64,000 nt of DNA, from assembly GCF_000620785.1 (NCBI RefSeq), contig NZ_JIAI01000001.1, positions 1,364,001 through 1,428,000 on the forward strand. The letters run 5' to 3'. A program made the position numbers and the translations under genes. The stretch comes from Actinospineispora acaciae DSM 45401. GTDB lineage: Bacteria > Actinomycetota > Actinomycetes > Mycobacteriales > Pseudonocardiaceae. Numbering within the stretch: the first letter of the stretch is position 1; each line of letters begins with the position of its first letter. The notes under the pieces were generated by a model. The model ran no database searches. It saw only the letters and a list, made by a program, of their open reading frames with translations, and was not told where the DNA came from. This document shows, one piece after another, positions 1 through 9,924 of this stretch.

Positions 1-1507
1 CAAGGTCGGCGAGCATCCCCGGTGCGATCCGGCCGCGGTCGTGTTCGGCGTGCGAGGCGTACGCGGCGTCGGTGGTGAACGCGCGCAGCGCCGTCTCGGC
101 GTCGACCCGTTCGTCGGGTCCGAGCACGAGGCCGTTGCGGGTCCGGCGCTCGACCATGGACCGCATGCCGGCCAGCGGCGCGCCGGTGGACACGCACGGG
201 CGGTCCGAGCTGCCCGCGACCCTCAGCCCGGCGTCGAGGAACGAGCGGTGTCGGTGGAAGGTCGCCGCGCGCTCGGGTCCCAGCGCGTCGGCCGCGGCGT
301 CCCCGATCTCGTACAGGAAGCGCGCCTGCGGCACCGGGACCACGCCCAGCGCGGCCAGGCGCGGGAGCTGGTCCGGGCGCACCGTCGCCGCGTGCTCGAT
401 GCGGTGGCGCACGTCGTGGCGGGGCCGGAGCCGGTGCGCCAGCTCGAACGCGTCGAGGGCCAGGTCGATCGCGCGGTCGCCGATGGCGTGCGCGGCGACC
501 CGCCAGCCCGCGCGGTGCGCGGCGACGACGAGCGCGCGCAGGGTCTCCTCGTCGTCCTGCAGGTAGCCGGCGCCGGGGTGGTCACGGAACGGTTCGGTGA
601 GAGCGGCGGTGTGGCTGCTCAGCGCGCCGTCGAGGAACACCTTCATCGGCCCGATGCGGAGGTGGTCGTCGCCGAAGCCGCTGGTCAGGCCCAGGTCGAG
701 GCCCACCGGCAGGTCGTCGTCGGGATGGCCGCGCAGCGGGTGCAGCGCGTCGCTGGCCGGCATCAGCTCGACCCGCTGCGCCAGCTCGCCCCGGCGGCGG
801 GCGAGCTGGTACGCGGCGGCCTCCACCGGGCTGTGGCCGATCCAGCCGCCCCCGATGCCGGCCTCGGTGACGTGGGTCAGCCCCTCCGCGGCGTAGTGCC
901 GCGCCGCCCGCGCCACCGCCGAGGCCAGCTCCTCCACCGGGTACGGCACGACCAGCGCCTTGACCAGGCCCTGGGCCTGCTCCTCCAGCCGCCCGGTGTC
1001 ACGGTCGACGACGCCGCCCTCGGGCACCCGCACCGAGCCGTCCAGGACCCCCATGCGGTCGAGCAGCACGGTGTTGACGACGCAGACGTGCGCGGAGCGA
1101 TGCTTGAGCCAGACCGGCCGGCCACCGCCGGCGCGGTCGAGCGCGGCCCGGTCCGGGTGGCCGCCCAGCGCGAAGTCGTCGTAGCCGGCGCCGATCACCC
1201 ACGCGTCCGAGGGCAGCCCGGCGGCCCGGCGGGCCACCGCGTCGTAGAGGTCGGCCATGCTCGCGGTGGTGCTCAGGTCCAGCTCGGCGAGGGAGAGCCC
1301 GAACCAGGCCATGTGGTTGTGCGCGTCGGCGAAGCCGGGGACCAGGGTGGCGCCGTCGCAGTCCACGACGGTGCGCGCGCCCAGCTCGGTGACGTCCTCG
1401 TCGACGCCGACGATCCGCCCGTGCAGCACCCCTACCGCGCTGGCGGCCGGACGGTCCGGATCGAGCGTGCGCACCCGGGCGTTGCGGAGCAGCAGGTCGA
1501 GTCTCAT
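1..1507 (-). CDS. YtcJ-like amidohydrolase (Amidohydrolase_3), C-terminus cut by window edge
   Basis: About 502 residues are visible; the gene runs off the left edge shortly before the expected end (last residues GMLADL, typical of the C-terminal beta-sandwich). The N-terminus has the composite-domain sheet, then [14 protein letters not shown] with the HxH metal pair, and later HAIGDRA and EHA motifs, as in the YtcJ/exoenzyme-regulatory family of metal-dependent hydrolases. These cleave amide or related bonds; the substrate is unknown. The ATG overlaps the leuC stop (ATGA), so it is translated with leuC. Its place where leuD is normally found suggests the operon is not for leucine synthesis. 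Confidence 0.85.
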   Translation of the reverse strand, partial: MRLDLLLRNARVRTLDPDRPAASAVGVLHGRIVGVDEDVTELGARTVVDCDGATLVPGFADAHNHMAWFGLSLAELDLSTTASMADLYDAVARRAAGLPSDAWVIGAGYDDFALGGHPDRAALDRAGGGRPVWLKHRSAHVCVVNTVLLDRMGVLDGSVRVPEGGVVDRDTGRLEEQAQGLVKALVVPYPVEELASAVARAARHYAAEGLTHVTEAGIGGGWIGHSPVEAAAYQLARRRGELAQRVELMPASDALHPLRGHPDDDLPVGLDLGLTSGFGDDHLRIGPMKVFLDGALSSHTAALTEPFRDHPGAGYLQDDEETLRALVVAAHRAGWRVAAHAIGDRAIDLALDAFELAHRLRPRHDVRHRIEHAATVRPDQLPRLAALGVVPVPQARFLYEIGDAAADALGPERAATFHRHRSFLDAGLRVAGSSDRPCVSTGAPLAGMRSMVERRTRNGLVLGPDERVDAETALRAFTTDAAYASHAEHDRGRIAPGMLADL

Positions 1508-2910
1508 ACCGGCGCCAACTCGCCCGGAGAGGCAAGGCGCCCCGCGACCGCGCTCGCCGCCGCCACCGACGGCGACGCCAGATGGGTGCGCCCGCCCTGG
1601 CCCTGGCGCCCCTCGAAGTTCCGGTTCGAGGTCGACACCGCGCGCTCGCCGGGGCCGAGCTGGTCGGGGTTCATGCCCAGGCACATCGAGCAGCCGGCGC
1701 CGCGCCACTGCGCACCGGCCCGCCGGAACACCTCGTCCAGCCCCTCCGCCTCGGCCTCGGCCCGCACCCGCGACGAGCCGGGCACCACCAGCATCCGCAC
1801 CCGGGGGCGCACCCGCCGGCCGCGCAGCACGTCGGCGGCGGCGCGCAGGTCCTCCAGCCGGCCGTTCGTGCACGACCCCAGGAACACCACGTCGATGTCG
1901 ATCTCCCGCATCGGCGTGCCCGGCCGCAGGCCCATGTACGCCAGCGACCGCTCCGCCGCCTCCCGCCGCCCGCCCGCCAGCTCCTCCGGCGCGGGGACGT
2001 GCCCGGACAGCGCCGCGACCTGCGACGGGTTCGTGCCCCAGGTGACGAACGGGGTGACGTCGGCGGCGTCGATGCGGACGGTCCGGTCGAAGGCGTAGCC
2101 GTCGTCGGTGCGCAGGGTCCGCCAGTGCGCGAGCGCCTGCTCCCACCGCTCGCCGCGGGGCGCGTGCGGCCGCCCGCGCACGTACTCGAACGTGGTCTCG
2201 TCCGGCGCGATCATCCCCGCCCGGGCGCCGGCCTCGATCGACATGTTGCACAACGTCATCCGGGCCTCCATGGACAGCGCCCGAACCGCCGGCCCCCGGT
2301 ACTCGATGACGTGGCCGCCGGCCCCGCCCGTGCCCAGCTCGGCCATGACCGCGAGCGCCAGGTCCTTCGCGCTGGTCCCTCGGCCGAGCGAGCCGTCGAC
2401 CTGGACCGCCATCGTGCGCGGGCGCCGCTGAGTGATCGTCTGGGTGGCCAGCACGTGCTCGACCTCGCTGGTGCCGATGCCGAACGCGAACGCCCCGAAC
2501 GCGCCGTGCGTGCTGGTGTGCGAGTCGCCGCACACGATCGTCATGCCGGGCAGGCTCAGCCCCAGCTCGGGGCCGATGACGTGCACGATGCCCTGCGACG
2601 GGGAGCCCAGCGAGTGCAGCGGCACGCCGAACTCGGCGCAGTTGGCGCGCTGCGCGAACACCTGCGCGGCGGACGCCGGGTCCTCGATCGGCAGCCCGAT
2701 GCCCGTGGTCGGCACGTTGTGGTCCTCGGTGGCCAGCGTCAGCTCGGGGCGACGCACCGCCCGGCCGGCCTGGCGCAGCCCGTCGAACGCCTGCGGCGGG
2801 GTGACTTCGTCCATCAGGTGCAGGTCGACGTAGAGCAGTGTCGTGCCGTCGTCGGCCACGTCGACCACGTGGTCGTCCCAGACCCGGTCGAACAGGCTGC
2901 GCGGGCTCAC
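1504..2910 (-). CDS. leuC: 3-isopropylmalate dehydratase large subunit (LeuC-type aconitase)
   Basis: A 468-residue protein of normal LeuC length. Visible family features are ATEDHNVPT near residue 60, [37 protein letters not shown] and the 4Fe-4S cysteines in [10 protein letters not shown] and [10 protein letters not shown], ending [12 protein letters not shown]. The family isomerises 2- to 3-alkylmalates together with a small subunit (LeuD), which is not present in this window. The sequence is close to the normal actinobacterial LeuC type. The GTG start overlaps the last base of the leuB stop (TAGTG). A paralogue serving another alkylmalate is as likely as leucine synthesis because of the neighbouring GntR and amidohydrolase. 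Confidence 0.9.
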   Translation of the reverse strand: MSPRSLFDRVWDDHVVDVADDGTTLLYVDLHLMDEVTPPQAFDGLRQAGRAVRRPELTLATEDHNVPTTGIGLPIEDPASAAQVFAQRANCAEFGVPLHSLGSPSQGIVHVIGPELGLSLPGMTIVCGDSHTSTHGAFGAFAFGIGTSEVEHVLATQTITQRRPRTMAVQVDGSLGRGTSAKDLALAVMAELGTGGAGGHVIEYRGPAVRALSMEARMTLCNMSIEAGARAGMIAPDETTFEYVRGRPHAPRGERWEQALAHWRTLRTDDGYAFDRTVRIDAADVTPFVTWGTNPSQVAALSGHVPAPEELAGGRREAAERSLAYMGLRPGTPMREIDIDVVFLGSCTNGRLEDLRAAADVLRGRRVRPRVRMLVVPGSSRVRAEAEAEGLDEVFRRAGAQWRGAGCSMCLGMNPDQLGPGERAVSTSNRNFEGRQGQGGRTHLASPSVAAASAVAGRLASPGELAPV

Positions 2911-3989
2911 TACCTGCCGCCGATCTCGCCGACCAGCCGCGCTCCCAGCTCCTCCGTCGACAGCACTTCGGCCCGGTCCGAGGCGAGGTCGGCCGGCAGG
3001 TCCCCGGCGAGGACCACCGCCTCGACCGCGCGCTCGATCGCCGCCGCCACGCGAGGTTCGTCGAGCGAGTGCCGGGCGAGCAGGGCGGCGGAGAGCACCG
3101 CCGCGATCGGGTTGGCCACGCCGGTGCCCGCGATGTCCGGGGCGGTGCCGTGCACCGGCTCGTACAGGCCCCACCGCTCGTCGTTGAGGGTGGCGGACGG
3201 GGCCAGCCCCAGCGACCCCATCAGCCCCGCGCCGATGTCGCTGAGGATGTCGCCGAACACGTTCTCGGTGACCACCACGTCGAACTGGCCGGGGTCGATC
3301 ACGAACTGCATCGAGGCGTTGTCGACGTAGAGGTGGTTCGCCTCCAGGTCGGGGTAGCGGGCGAACACCTCCGACGCCACCGAGCGCCACAGCACGCTGG
3401 ACTCCAGCACGTTCGCCTTGTCCACCGAGGTGACCTTCTTGTTCCGGGACCGGGCGAGCCGGCAGGCGAAGTCCACCACCCGCTCGATCTCGTCCGCGCG
3501 GTACTCGATCAGGTCGTACGCGTGCCGCTGGCCCTGTACGACGTCCTGCCCCCGGGTCGCGGTGAAGTAGGCGCCGCCGGCTGATTCGCGGACCACCACG
3601 AAGTCGAACCCGACCTCACCGAGCGGGCTGCCGGCCGGCACCAGGTTCCGCACCGGCCGCACGTTCGCGAACAGCCCGAAGTCGCGCCGGATCGGGAGCA
3701 GTCCCCCGGTCCCTGGTCGCTGTGCATAGGGCAGCTCGTCCCACTTCGGGCCGCCGACCGCGCCGCACAGCGCCGCGTCCGAGCGCCGGCAGAGCTCGAC
3801 GGTCTCGGCCGGCAGCGGGGTGCCCACCGCGTCGATGGCCACGCCACCGAGCAGGCCGGGCACGAACTCAGCCGTCCGCCCCGCCGCGCGCAGCCCGGCA
3901 TCCAGGACCGCCTGGGCGACCGAGGTGACCTCCGGCCCGATCCCGTCGCCGCCGAGCACCGCGATCGTGTAGTCAGCCGATGAGCTCAA
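2910..3989 (-). CDS. leuB: 3-isopropylmalate dehydrogenase-like enzyme (LeuB, E. coli type)
   Basis: A 359-residue beta-hydroxyacid oxidative decarboxylase. GGDGIGPEV opens the NAD fold, followed by [20 protein letters not shown], the catalytic lysine region [12 protein letters not shown], the metal site [10 protein letters not shown] and [12 protein letters not shown]. The family oxidatively decarboxylates 3-alkylmalates with NAD. Sequence and length resemble the E. coli/Firmicutes type more than the shorter actinobacterial LeuB, so it may be a second, specialised copy. The start is TTG, chosen because AAGGAGG lies four bases upstream; no other upstream start fits. It follows the GntR gene by nine bases. 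Confidence 0.88.
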   Translation of the reverse strand: MSSSADYTIAVLGGDGIGPEVTSVAQAVLDAGLRAAGRTAEFVPGLLGGVAIDAVGTPLPAETVELCRRSDAALCGAVGGPKWDELPYAQRPGTGGLLPIRRDFGLFANVRPVRNLVPAGSPLGEVGFDFVVVRESAGGAYFTATRGQDVVQGQRHAYDLIEYRADEIERVVDFACRLARSRNKKVTSVDKANVLESSVLWRSVASEVFARYPDLEANHLYVDNASMQFVIDPGQFDVVVTENVFGDILSDIGAGLMGSLGLAPSATLNDERWGLYEPVHGTAPDIAGTGVANPIAAVLSAALLARHSLDEPRVAAAIERAVEAVVLAGDLPADLASDRAEVLSTEELGARLVGEIGGR

Positions 3990-3998
3990 CCGTCCTCC

Positions 3999-4649
3999 TT
4001 ACTCGGACCTCCCGGCCCAGATGCCGCGAGCGTGTCTGAGGTGCGCGATCATGAGCGCCCGGGCGTCGTCGGCCTTGTGCTGGGCCACCAGGTCGAGCAG
4101 CCGCTCGTGCTCGTCCGCCGACGCCTGGAACGCCCCCGTGCCCTCGACCTTGCGCAGCCCGTAGAGCCGCGTGTGGTCCCGAAGCTGGCCGACGACCTGC
4201 AGCAACCGCTCGTTGCCCAGGCAGGCGAGCACGCCGAGGTGAAACCGCCTGTCGACCTCCAGGAACCGAACCAGGTCGCCGGACGCGGCGTGCGCGGAGA
4301 TCTCCCGGGCCAGGGCGCGCAGTGACTGCTCGTCGACCAGCAGGCCCCGCTGCGCGATCTCGGCGACGGCGGCGGGTTCGAGCATCGTGCGCAGCTGGAG
4401 GATCTCGTCGAGGTCGTGATCGGTGATCACCCGCACCCGGAAGCCGCGGTTGCGGGCCAGCGTCACCAGCCCCTCGGCGGCCAGCTGCGAGACGGCCTCC
4501 CGGACCGGGGTCGCCGACACCTCCAGCTCCTCGGAGATCGCGCTGATCGTGTACAGCTCGCCGGGCGCCAGCAGCCCGGCGATGATCTGCGCGCGCAGCA
4601 CCCGCCCGGCCTGGCTGCGCAGCGTCTCGCTGCCCAGCGCCTGTGACAT
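3999..4649 (-). CDS. GntR family regulator, FCD (FadR) subfamily
   Basis: A 216-residue regulator. The winged helix-turn-helix occupies roughly residues 10-75 (SATPVREAVSQLAAEGLV is the recognition helix region) and an all-helical FCD ligand domain follows, with the metal-binding type EVDRRFHLGV and a late HERLL histidine. FCD proteins usually repress a neighbouring catabolic operon until an organic acid binds. As first gene before leuB, leuC and the amidohydrolase it probably controls them and itself; a palindrome lies directly upstream (4663-4687). The ATG at 4649 is chosen; a GTG seven codons upstream is possible. Confidence 0.88.
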   Translation of the reverse strand: MSQALGSETLRSQAGRVLRAQIIAGLLAPGELYTISAISEELEVSATPVREAVSQLAAEGLVTLARNRGFRVRVITDHDLDEILQLRTMLEPAAVAEIAQRGLLVDEQSLRALAREISAHAASGDLVRFLEVDRRFHLGVLACLGNERLLQVVGQLRDHTRLYGLRKVEGTGAFQASADEHERLLDLVAQHKADDARALMIAHLRHARGIWAGRSE

Positions 4650-4662
4650 GGCATCCGCCCTC

Positions 4663-4687
4663 GGTGTCACATGTGAGGTATTACACC
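4663..4687. promoter_or_regulatory. Candidate operator before the GntR-leuBC operon
   Basis: TCACATGTGA (4667-4676) is a perfect 10-base palindrome, flanked by a wider GGTGT...ACACC inverted repeat (4663-4667 and 4683-4687). It sits 14 bases upstream of the GntR start. Autoregulation by that GntR protein is an inference from position and symmetry. Confidence 0.4.
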
Positions 4688-4732
4688 CGACCTGGAGGCA
4701 AGGTAGGCCGCCGATCGACGGGATGTCCAGGG

Positions 4733-7700
4733 TCAGTCGCAGACGTTCCGGAAATCGGGACCGGGTGGCACCTGCCGCTCCCACTCGGCCGGGGTCAGTG
4801 ACCTGCCGAGCTGGTCGCACAGCCAGGCGGGCACGTCGTCGAGGTAGTCGACCGACCACTGCCGGACGGTGCCGTCCGCGGCGGCGGTGATCAGAACGCG
4901 GCCGTCGCGGGAGAACAGCACGGTGTTGACCACATTCTGGTGGCCGGCGAGCGGCGGGCCGATCTGTTGGTGGGTGGCCACGTCCCACAGCCGCGCGGTC
5001 CGGTCCCCGCCTGCGGATGCCAGCGTCCGCCCGTCCGGGCTGAATACTACGGACCTGACCTCGCCCTGATGACCCCGCAGCGGCTCCCCGACCTGCTCGT
5101 GGGACACAGCGTTCCACAGCCGTATGTCGCCGTCGCCCTCGCCGGTCACCACCCAGCGGTTGTCCGCGCTGAAGGCCACCGAGGTGATCTCGCTGGTGGA
5201 CCCGTGCAGTGTCGGACCGAGCTGCTCGTGGGTGGCCGCGTCCCACAGTCGCAGGCCGCCGCTTCGCCCCCCGGTCGCCAGCACCTTCCCGTCGGAGCTC
5301 CAGGCGAGCGAGTTGAGCGGCCATCGGTCCTGCGGTGCGTCCGGCGGGCCCAATGGCGGGTCGAGCGCGTGCGCGCCGGGGACGTCCCACACCCGCGCGC
5401 TGCCGTTCCCGTGGCCGCCTGCGGCCACCGTTCGGCCCGGGCCGGCGGCCAGGCTGAGCAGGGGACGGTCGGGGACGGCGGCGACTGTCCCGGTCAGTGT
5501 GCCGCTGTCCACGTCCCAGGCGCGCAGCGTGCCGCCGCGGTCACCGGCGTAGAGGGCGCGGCCGTCGGGGCTGAACGCCATCGCCAGGACCTCGCGGGCG
5601 CCCGGACCCGCCAGCGGAGGGCCGGCCGGCGCGCGCGTCGCGGTGTCCCACAGCCGCACGATGCCGTCGTCACCGCCGGTGGCCAGCAGCCGTCCGTCCG
5701 GGGCGAGCGCCGCCACACCGCTGAAGCCGCTCGGCGGCCGGACGGGGGCACCGATCTGGCGGTGCGGCCGGGTGTCCCACAGCCGGATCTCGCCGTTGCC
5801 GCCGATGGCCACGACGCCGCCGTCGGCGCTCACCGCCGTCGAGTAGACGGTCCCCGACGGGGCGGCCAGCGGGGTGCCGAGCTGTTCTCCGGTCGCCACC
5901 TCACGGACCAGCACCGCGCCGTCCTCACCCGAGGACACCACCGTGCGGCCGTCCGCGCTGAACGCCAGCGCGAGCACCATGCCCCGGTGCGCGGTCCACG
6001 GGGCGCCGATCGTCCGTCCGGTGGTGGCGTCCCATACTTGGATCGTGCCGTCCTCGGCGCCGGCGGCAACGGCCCGACCGTCCTGGCTCAGCGCGACCGA
6101 ACGGAGCGCGCCGCGCGAACCGATCAAGGGTTGCCCAATTGGTTGCCGGGTGGCCAGGTTCCACAGCCGCGCGGTGCCGTCCCACCCCGCGGAGACCAAG
6201 GTCGCGCCGTCGCGGCTGACGGCCATCGCGTCGCTACGGCCGCCCCGCTGATTCCCTACTTCTCGCTGCGTAGCGACGTCCCAGAGCCGTACGGTGCCGT
6301 CGACCCACTGCGCGATCAGCGTCCGGGAGTCCGGGGTGAAAAGCACGGCGGATGGCGCGATGGACGGCGCACCGGCGAAGGGAATGCCGACCTGCTGGTG
6401 GCGGTCCAGGTCCCACAGCCGCACGAAGTGGTCGACCGTCGCCAGCATGCGGTGGTCGGGGCTCAACGCCAGGGTGTGCACCTCGCCGGCGTCGCCCGCG
6501 AGGGGTGGGCCGAGCGGGCGCCGGTGGTGGGCGTCCCACACCTGCACCGGCCCGCTCCAACTGTTCTCCGCCACGAGCTGGCCGTCCGCGCTGACCGCCA
6601 GTTCTTGGACCGGGCCGCGTCCCCCCGGCAGCGTGCCGCTCCAGGGCAGCGTGGCGGCCGACAGCATGGGGTGGCGCGCCTCGGCGGTGGGGTTGATGCG
6701 CCACGCCGCCACGCTCAGCAGCTTGGACATGGGCTGGTCGGTGTCCCGCAGCGCCTGGCTCCGGGTGATCAGCTGGGTCGCGATCGCGGCGTCGCGCTGG
6801 TGGACGCTGGCCTGGTTGGCCCGCACCGCGACCACCGCGACCGAGGCGAACCCGACGGCGAGCACCGCGAGCAGCGCGGTGAGGGCTCGGCGGCGTCGCG
6901 TGGTGCGGAGCCGCGCGCGGACGCTGGCCCGCAGGAACTCGCGCTCGTTGTGGCCCAGCGGCGTCTGGCGGGGATCGGCCCGGATCCGTTCGGTGGTCGC
7001 GGTGGCTTCGTCGAGCACGTTGCCCCGGTAGAGGTAGGCCGGGTCGCGGGACCCGGCGGCCCACTCCTCGGCCACCGCGCCGAGCCGGGTCCGGACGATC
7101 CGGTCCGCGCGCGACTCGGCCAACCAACTGTCCCGCAGCAGCGGCCAGGACGTCAGCAAGACCTCGTGGCTGATCTCCACGGTTCCGGCGGCCATGGTCA
7201 GCAGCCGCTCGGCGGTGAACGCCTCCAGGACGGCGGTGACCTCGTCCGACTCGTCGGAGCCGTCCTGGACCAGGTCGGCGAGGGCGACGCGGTCGGCGGT
7301 GTCCACGCCGTCGGGGCTGGTCGCCACCAGCCGGGTGAACACCCGCCGCGCCTGGGCCTGTTGTCCCGCGGTGAGCGAGTCGTACGCGCGCTGCGCGGTG
7401 GTCCCGACCGCCCGCTCCACGCCGCCGGTGCGCTCGTAGTCGGCCAGGGTCAGCGCGGTACCGGCCCGGCTGCGCCAGGCCTGGTCCAGGGCGTGCGAGA
7501 GCAGCGGCAGCGCGCCGGCGCCGGCCGACCCGGCGCGCATCCGCGCCAACAGCTCCTCGACCAGGTCGCCGTCGACGCTCGAACCGGCCCGGGCGGCCGG
7601 CTCGGTGATGGCCAGCCGCAGCTGCCGCTCGGTCATGGCGGTGACCAGGTAGCGGTTGCGCACCGCCGAGGTCAGCTCCGGGTGGTCGGCGCAGCGCGCC

Positions 7701-8416
7701 TCGAAGTCGGCCCTGACCACCAGCACCACCAGCGCGGCCCGGGCCGACGCGGCGTGCAGCGCGGTGACGAAGCCGCGCCGCTGGGCATCGTCCGTGCACT
7801 GGGTGAACAGCCGCTCGAACTGGTCGACCACCACCAGCAGCCGGCCGGCCTCCGCCTGGTGCACAGTCCGGTGCACAGCCTGGCACGCGACCAGCGCGAA
7901 CGAGGCCGGGTCGGTCCCAAGGCCCCGCAGCACGGACGGGGCGTCGGTGCCGGCCAGCGGGGCGATCCGCACCGCCAGCTCGTTCAGCGGCGCCTCGGTC
8001 GGCGTGAGGATCAGGGACGGCCACGTCGACGCGTCCGGCGCCCCGGCCAGCCCCGCCCGCCGCACCCGGGGCAGCACGCCGGCGCGCAGCAGCGACGACT
8101 TGCCCGCGCCGGACACACCGGACACGACCAGCGGCCCGGGGTCGTCCAGCCGGGCGGCGACCAGCTCGCGGAGCTCCTCCACCGCCGCCTCCCGGCCGAA
8201 GAAGAACGCCGCGTCCGCCTGGTCGAACGCGCCGAGGCCCCGGTACGGGGACTCGCCTGGCCCGATGGCCAGCGGCGGCGGCCCCACGCCGTCGGACGGG
8301 GTGCCGTTGTAGACGTAGATGTACTGGGTGTTGCCGTCGCCGACCTGGACGCCCTGCGCCTCCCGCGCGTCGACCGCGCATCTGTCGGCCGGATCGGCGT
8401 CCGGCGTGTCCCCCAC
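4733..8416 (-). CDS. nSTAND1 NTPase with WD40 repeats and RHIM-like amyloid motif
   Basis: A 1227-residue signalling ATPase. Residues 22-31 read GVQVGDGNTQ, matching the (I/V)QxGxxN core of RHIM-like bacterial amyloid signalling motifs. ESPYRGLGAFDQADAAFFFG (55-74) opens the nSTAND1 domain, with Walker A GVSGAGKSS (100-108), Walker B LLVVVDQFE (193-201), GALPLLSHAL and ISHEVLLTSWP. One hydrophobic helix (about 511-531) follows, then about 14 WD40 units each ending LWD/VWD, enough for two seven-bladed propellers. The family acts as an NLR-like sensor: ligand on the propellers, nucleotide-driven oligomerisation, then an effector. No effector with the same motif is adjacent. GTG start; no strong ribosome site. 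Confidence 0.88.
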   Translation of the reverse strand: MGDTPDADPADRCAVDAREAQGVQVGDGNTQYIYVYNGTPSDGVGPPPLAIGPGESPYRGLGAFDQADAAFFFGREAAVEELRELVAARLDDPGPLVVSGVSGAGKSSLLRAGVLPRVRRAGLAGAPDASTWPSLILTPTEAPLNELAVRIAPLAGTDAPSVLRGLGTDPASFALVACQAVHRTVHQAEAGRLLVVVDQFERLFTQCTDDAQRRGFVTALHAASARAALVVLVVRADFEARCADHPELTSAVRNRYLVTAMTERQLRLAITEPAARAGSSVDGDLVEELLARMRAGSAGAGALPLLSHALDQAWRSRAGTALTLADYERTGGVERAVGTTAQRAYDSLTAGQQAQARRVFTRLVATSPDGVDTADRVALADLVQDGSDESDEVTAVLEAFTAERLLTMAAGTVEISHEVLLTSWPLLRDSWLAESRADRIVRTRLGAVAEEWAAGSRDPAYLYRGNVLDEATATTERIRADPRQTPLGHNEREFLRASVRARLRTTRRRRALTALLAVLAVGFASVAVVAVRANQASVHQRDAAIATQLITRSQALRDTDQPMSKLLSVAAWRINPTAEARHPMLSAATLPWSGTLPGGRGPVQELAVSADGQLVAENSWSGPVQVWDAHHRRPLGPPLAGDAGEVHTLALSPDHRMLATVDHFVRLWDLDRHQQVGIPFAGAPSIAPSAVLFTPDSRTLIAQWVDGTVRLWDVATQREVGNQRGGRSDAMAVSRDGATLVSAGWDGTARLWNLATRQPIGQPLIGSRGALRSVALSQDGRAVAAGAEDGTIQVWDATTGRTIGAPWTAHRGMVLALAFSADGRTVVSSGEDGAVLVREVATGEQLGTPLAAPSGTVYSTAVSADGGVVAIGGNGEIRLWDTRPHRQIGAPVRPPSGFSGVAALAPDGRLLATGGDDGIVRLWDTATRAPAGPPLAGPGAREVLAMAFSPDGRALYAGDRGGTLRAWDVDSGTLTGTVAAVPDRPLLSLAAGPGRTVAAGGHGNGSARVWDVPGAHALDPPLGPPDAPQDRWPLNSLAWSSDGKVLATGGRSGGLRLWDAATHEQLGPTLHGSTSEITSVAFSADNRWVVTGEGDGDIRLWNAVSHEQVGEPLRGHQGEVRSVVFSPDGRTLASAGGDRTARLWDVATHQQIGPPLAGHQNVVNTVLFSRDGRVLITAAADGTVRQWSVDYLDDVPAWLCDQLGRSLTPAEWERQVPPGPDFRNVCD

Positions 8417-8493
8417 CGCAATCCCCCGCGTGTCAGTGCCGCCGGCAGGCTACCGTCCATGCCGATCGGGCATTGCAGTGGTCTGGCTCACAG

Positions 8494-8537
8494 CCTCGAA
8501 ACCTTGTACGTTTCCTGCCAAGTCATCGGTTTCGAGG
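8494..8537 (+). promoter_or_regulatory. Inverted repeat able to mask the ribosome binding site of the MFS gene
   Basis: CCTCGAAACC (8494-8503) and GGTTTCGAGG (8528-8537) are perfect 10-base complements separated by 24 bases. The right arm covers the start of the GAGGGGG ribosome binding site (8534-8540) of the gene starting at 8548. It could be a translational switch in the leader or, as DNA, an operator with two distant half-sites. It lies between divergent genes. Confidence 0.45.
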
Positions 8538-8547
8538 GGGAACAGAG

Positions 8548-9921
8548 ATGGCATTCACCGGTATATCAAGTCTCTTCGACAGCGCGCGCGGCATACCTGG
8601 GCCCGCTCGAAGAGTCGTCTACGGCGCCGCCACCGTGGCATTCGTGTACGGATATGACCAGGGCTCCATCGGCGGCGCGGAGCTTTACCTGGAATCGCAG
8701 CTCGGGTTGTCGCCGTTGACGAAATCCATTGTCGTCACGGCGGTGCCCGTCGGGACGTTGTTCGGCGCGCTGGCCGGAGGGAAGATCGCGAACGCGATCG
8801 GGCGCAAGCCCTCGATGATGGCCATCGCCGTCGGGTTCCTGGTGCTGTCGGCGCTGCAGGGCGCCGCGGTCGATGCCTGGTCGCTCACCGCGATCAGGCT
8901 GGTGCTCGGGCTGGTCGTCGGGGTGTCCATCGTGGCCGCGCCGCAGTTCATCGCCGAGTCGGTCACGGCGACGATCCGAGGTTCCGCGCTGGTCACGTTC
9001 CAGGTAGCCACGGTGGTCGGGTTGACGGTGTCCTACATCGTCGCCGTCGCGCTGTCGGCCACCGAGAGCTGGCGGCTGGTGCTCAGCATCGGCGCGCTGC
9101 CAGGGCTGCTGGCCATCGCGCTGTTGTACAACCTGCCGGACACCCCGCGCTGGTACCTGATGAAGGGCCGGCGCGACGAGGCGCTGCACACGCTGCGCAA
9201 CGCCGAACCGGACAAGGACCCGAACGAGCAGGTCGCCGCGATCGAACAGGACCTGCGGGCCGTCGAGTCCGGGCGGTTCCGGCAGCTGTTCCGCCCGCCG
9301 CTGCGCAAGGCCGGCGTCTTCGTCGTCGGGCTGGGCCTGCTCGTCCAGCTCACCGGCATCAACGCGATCGTCTACTACAGCCCGTCCATCATGCGCGACG
9401 TCGGTTTCAAGACGACCTCGGGTGCGCTGCTCGGCGCGGCAATGCTTCAGGTCATCGGCCTGGTCGCGGTCATAGTGGCATTCCTTGTCGTCGATCGGTG
9501 GGGCCGGCGCCCGGTGCTCATGACCGGAATCGGCGTGATGCTGGCGGCGAACGTCGTGATGGTTATCGCGTTCGCGTCCGGTACGGCCCAGGTGCTCGGC
9601 TTCATCGGGGTGGCGCTGTTCCTGATCGGTTTCCAGTTCGGATGGGGCGCGCTGGTGTGGGTCTACGCCGCCGAGAGCATGCCGGCGCAGATGCGTGCCG
9701 TGGGCGGGTCCGTTCTGATGGCCGCCGACCTGTTCGGCAACATCGTGATCGGCCTGTTCTTCCCCAACGCGATGGCGTCGATGGGCGGCGTGTGGGTCTT
9801 CGCCCTGTTCTTCGTGCTGTCCGCGATCGCCATCACGTTCGTCTACCGGCTCGCACCGGAGACCAGGTACCGCCCGCTGGAGGACATCAGGACGTACTGG
9901 GAGCAGGGCGGGCGCTGGTAG
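8548..9921 (+). CDS. MFS sugar porter family transporter
   Basis: A 457-residue protein with twelve predicted membrane segments and the sugar-porter signatures: GRKPSM in loop 2-3, PDTPRWYLMKGR (198-208) after helix 6, QLTGINAIVYYSP (267-279) in helix 7, DRWGRRPVL in loop 8-9 and AESMPAQMRAVGGS (375-388) near helix 10. Such proteins import hexoses, pentoses or polyols with protons. ATG is chosen with GAGGGGG seven bases upstream. It stands alone, divergent from the STAND gene and convergent with the dipeptidase gene three bases away. The substrate cannot be read from the sequence. Confidence 0.9.
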   Translation: MAFTGISSLFDSARGIPGPARRVVYGAATVAFVYGYDQGSIGGAELYLESQLGLSPLTKSIVVTAVPVGTLFGALAGGKIANAIGRKPSMMAIAVGFLVLSALQGAAVDAWSLTAIRLVLGLVVGVSIVAAPQFIAESVTATIRGSALVTFQVATVVGLTVSYIVAVALSATESWRLVLSIGALPGLLAIALLYNLPDTPRWYLMKGRRDEALHTLRNAEPDKDPNEQVAAIEQDLRAVESGRFRQLFRPPLRKAGVFVVGLGLLVQLTGINAIVYYSPSIMRDVGFKTTSGALLGAAMLQVIGLVAVIVAFLVVDRWGRRPVLMTGIGVMLAANVVMVIAFASGTAQVLGFIGVALFLIGFQFGWGALVWVYAAESMPAQMRAVGGSVLMAADLFGNIVIGLFFPNAMASMGGVWVFALFFVLSAIAITFVYRLAPETRYRPLEDIRTYWEQGGRW

Positions 9922-9924
9922 CCG

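Noticed and set aside
1504..3989. Dimethylmalate branch of nicotinate fermentation together with the enamidase-like gene
   Set aside because: LeuC/LeuB are 58 kb from the enamidase-like gene under another regulator, and no mutase, isomerase or lyase of that pathway is present.
4940..8719. 1259-residue open frame on the plus strand
   Set aside because: It is the antisense shadow of the STAND gene; the sequence is low-complexity Arg/Ala/Gly/Pro without domains. The minus frame has clear Walker and WD40 motifs.
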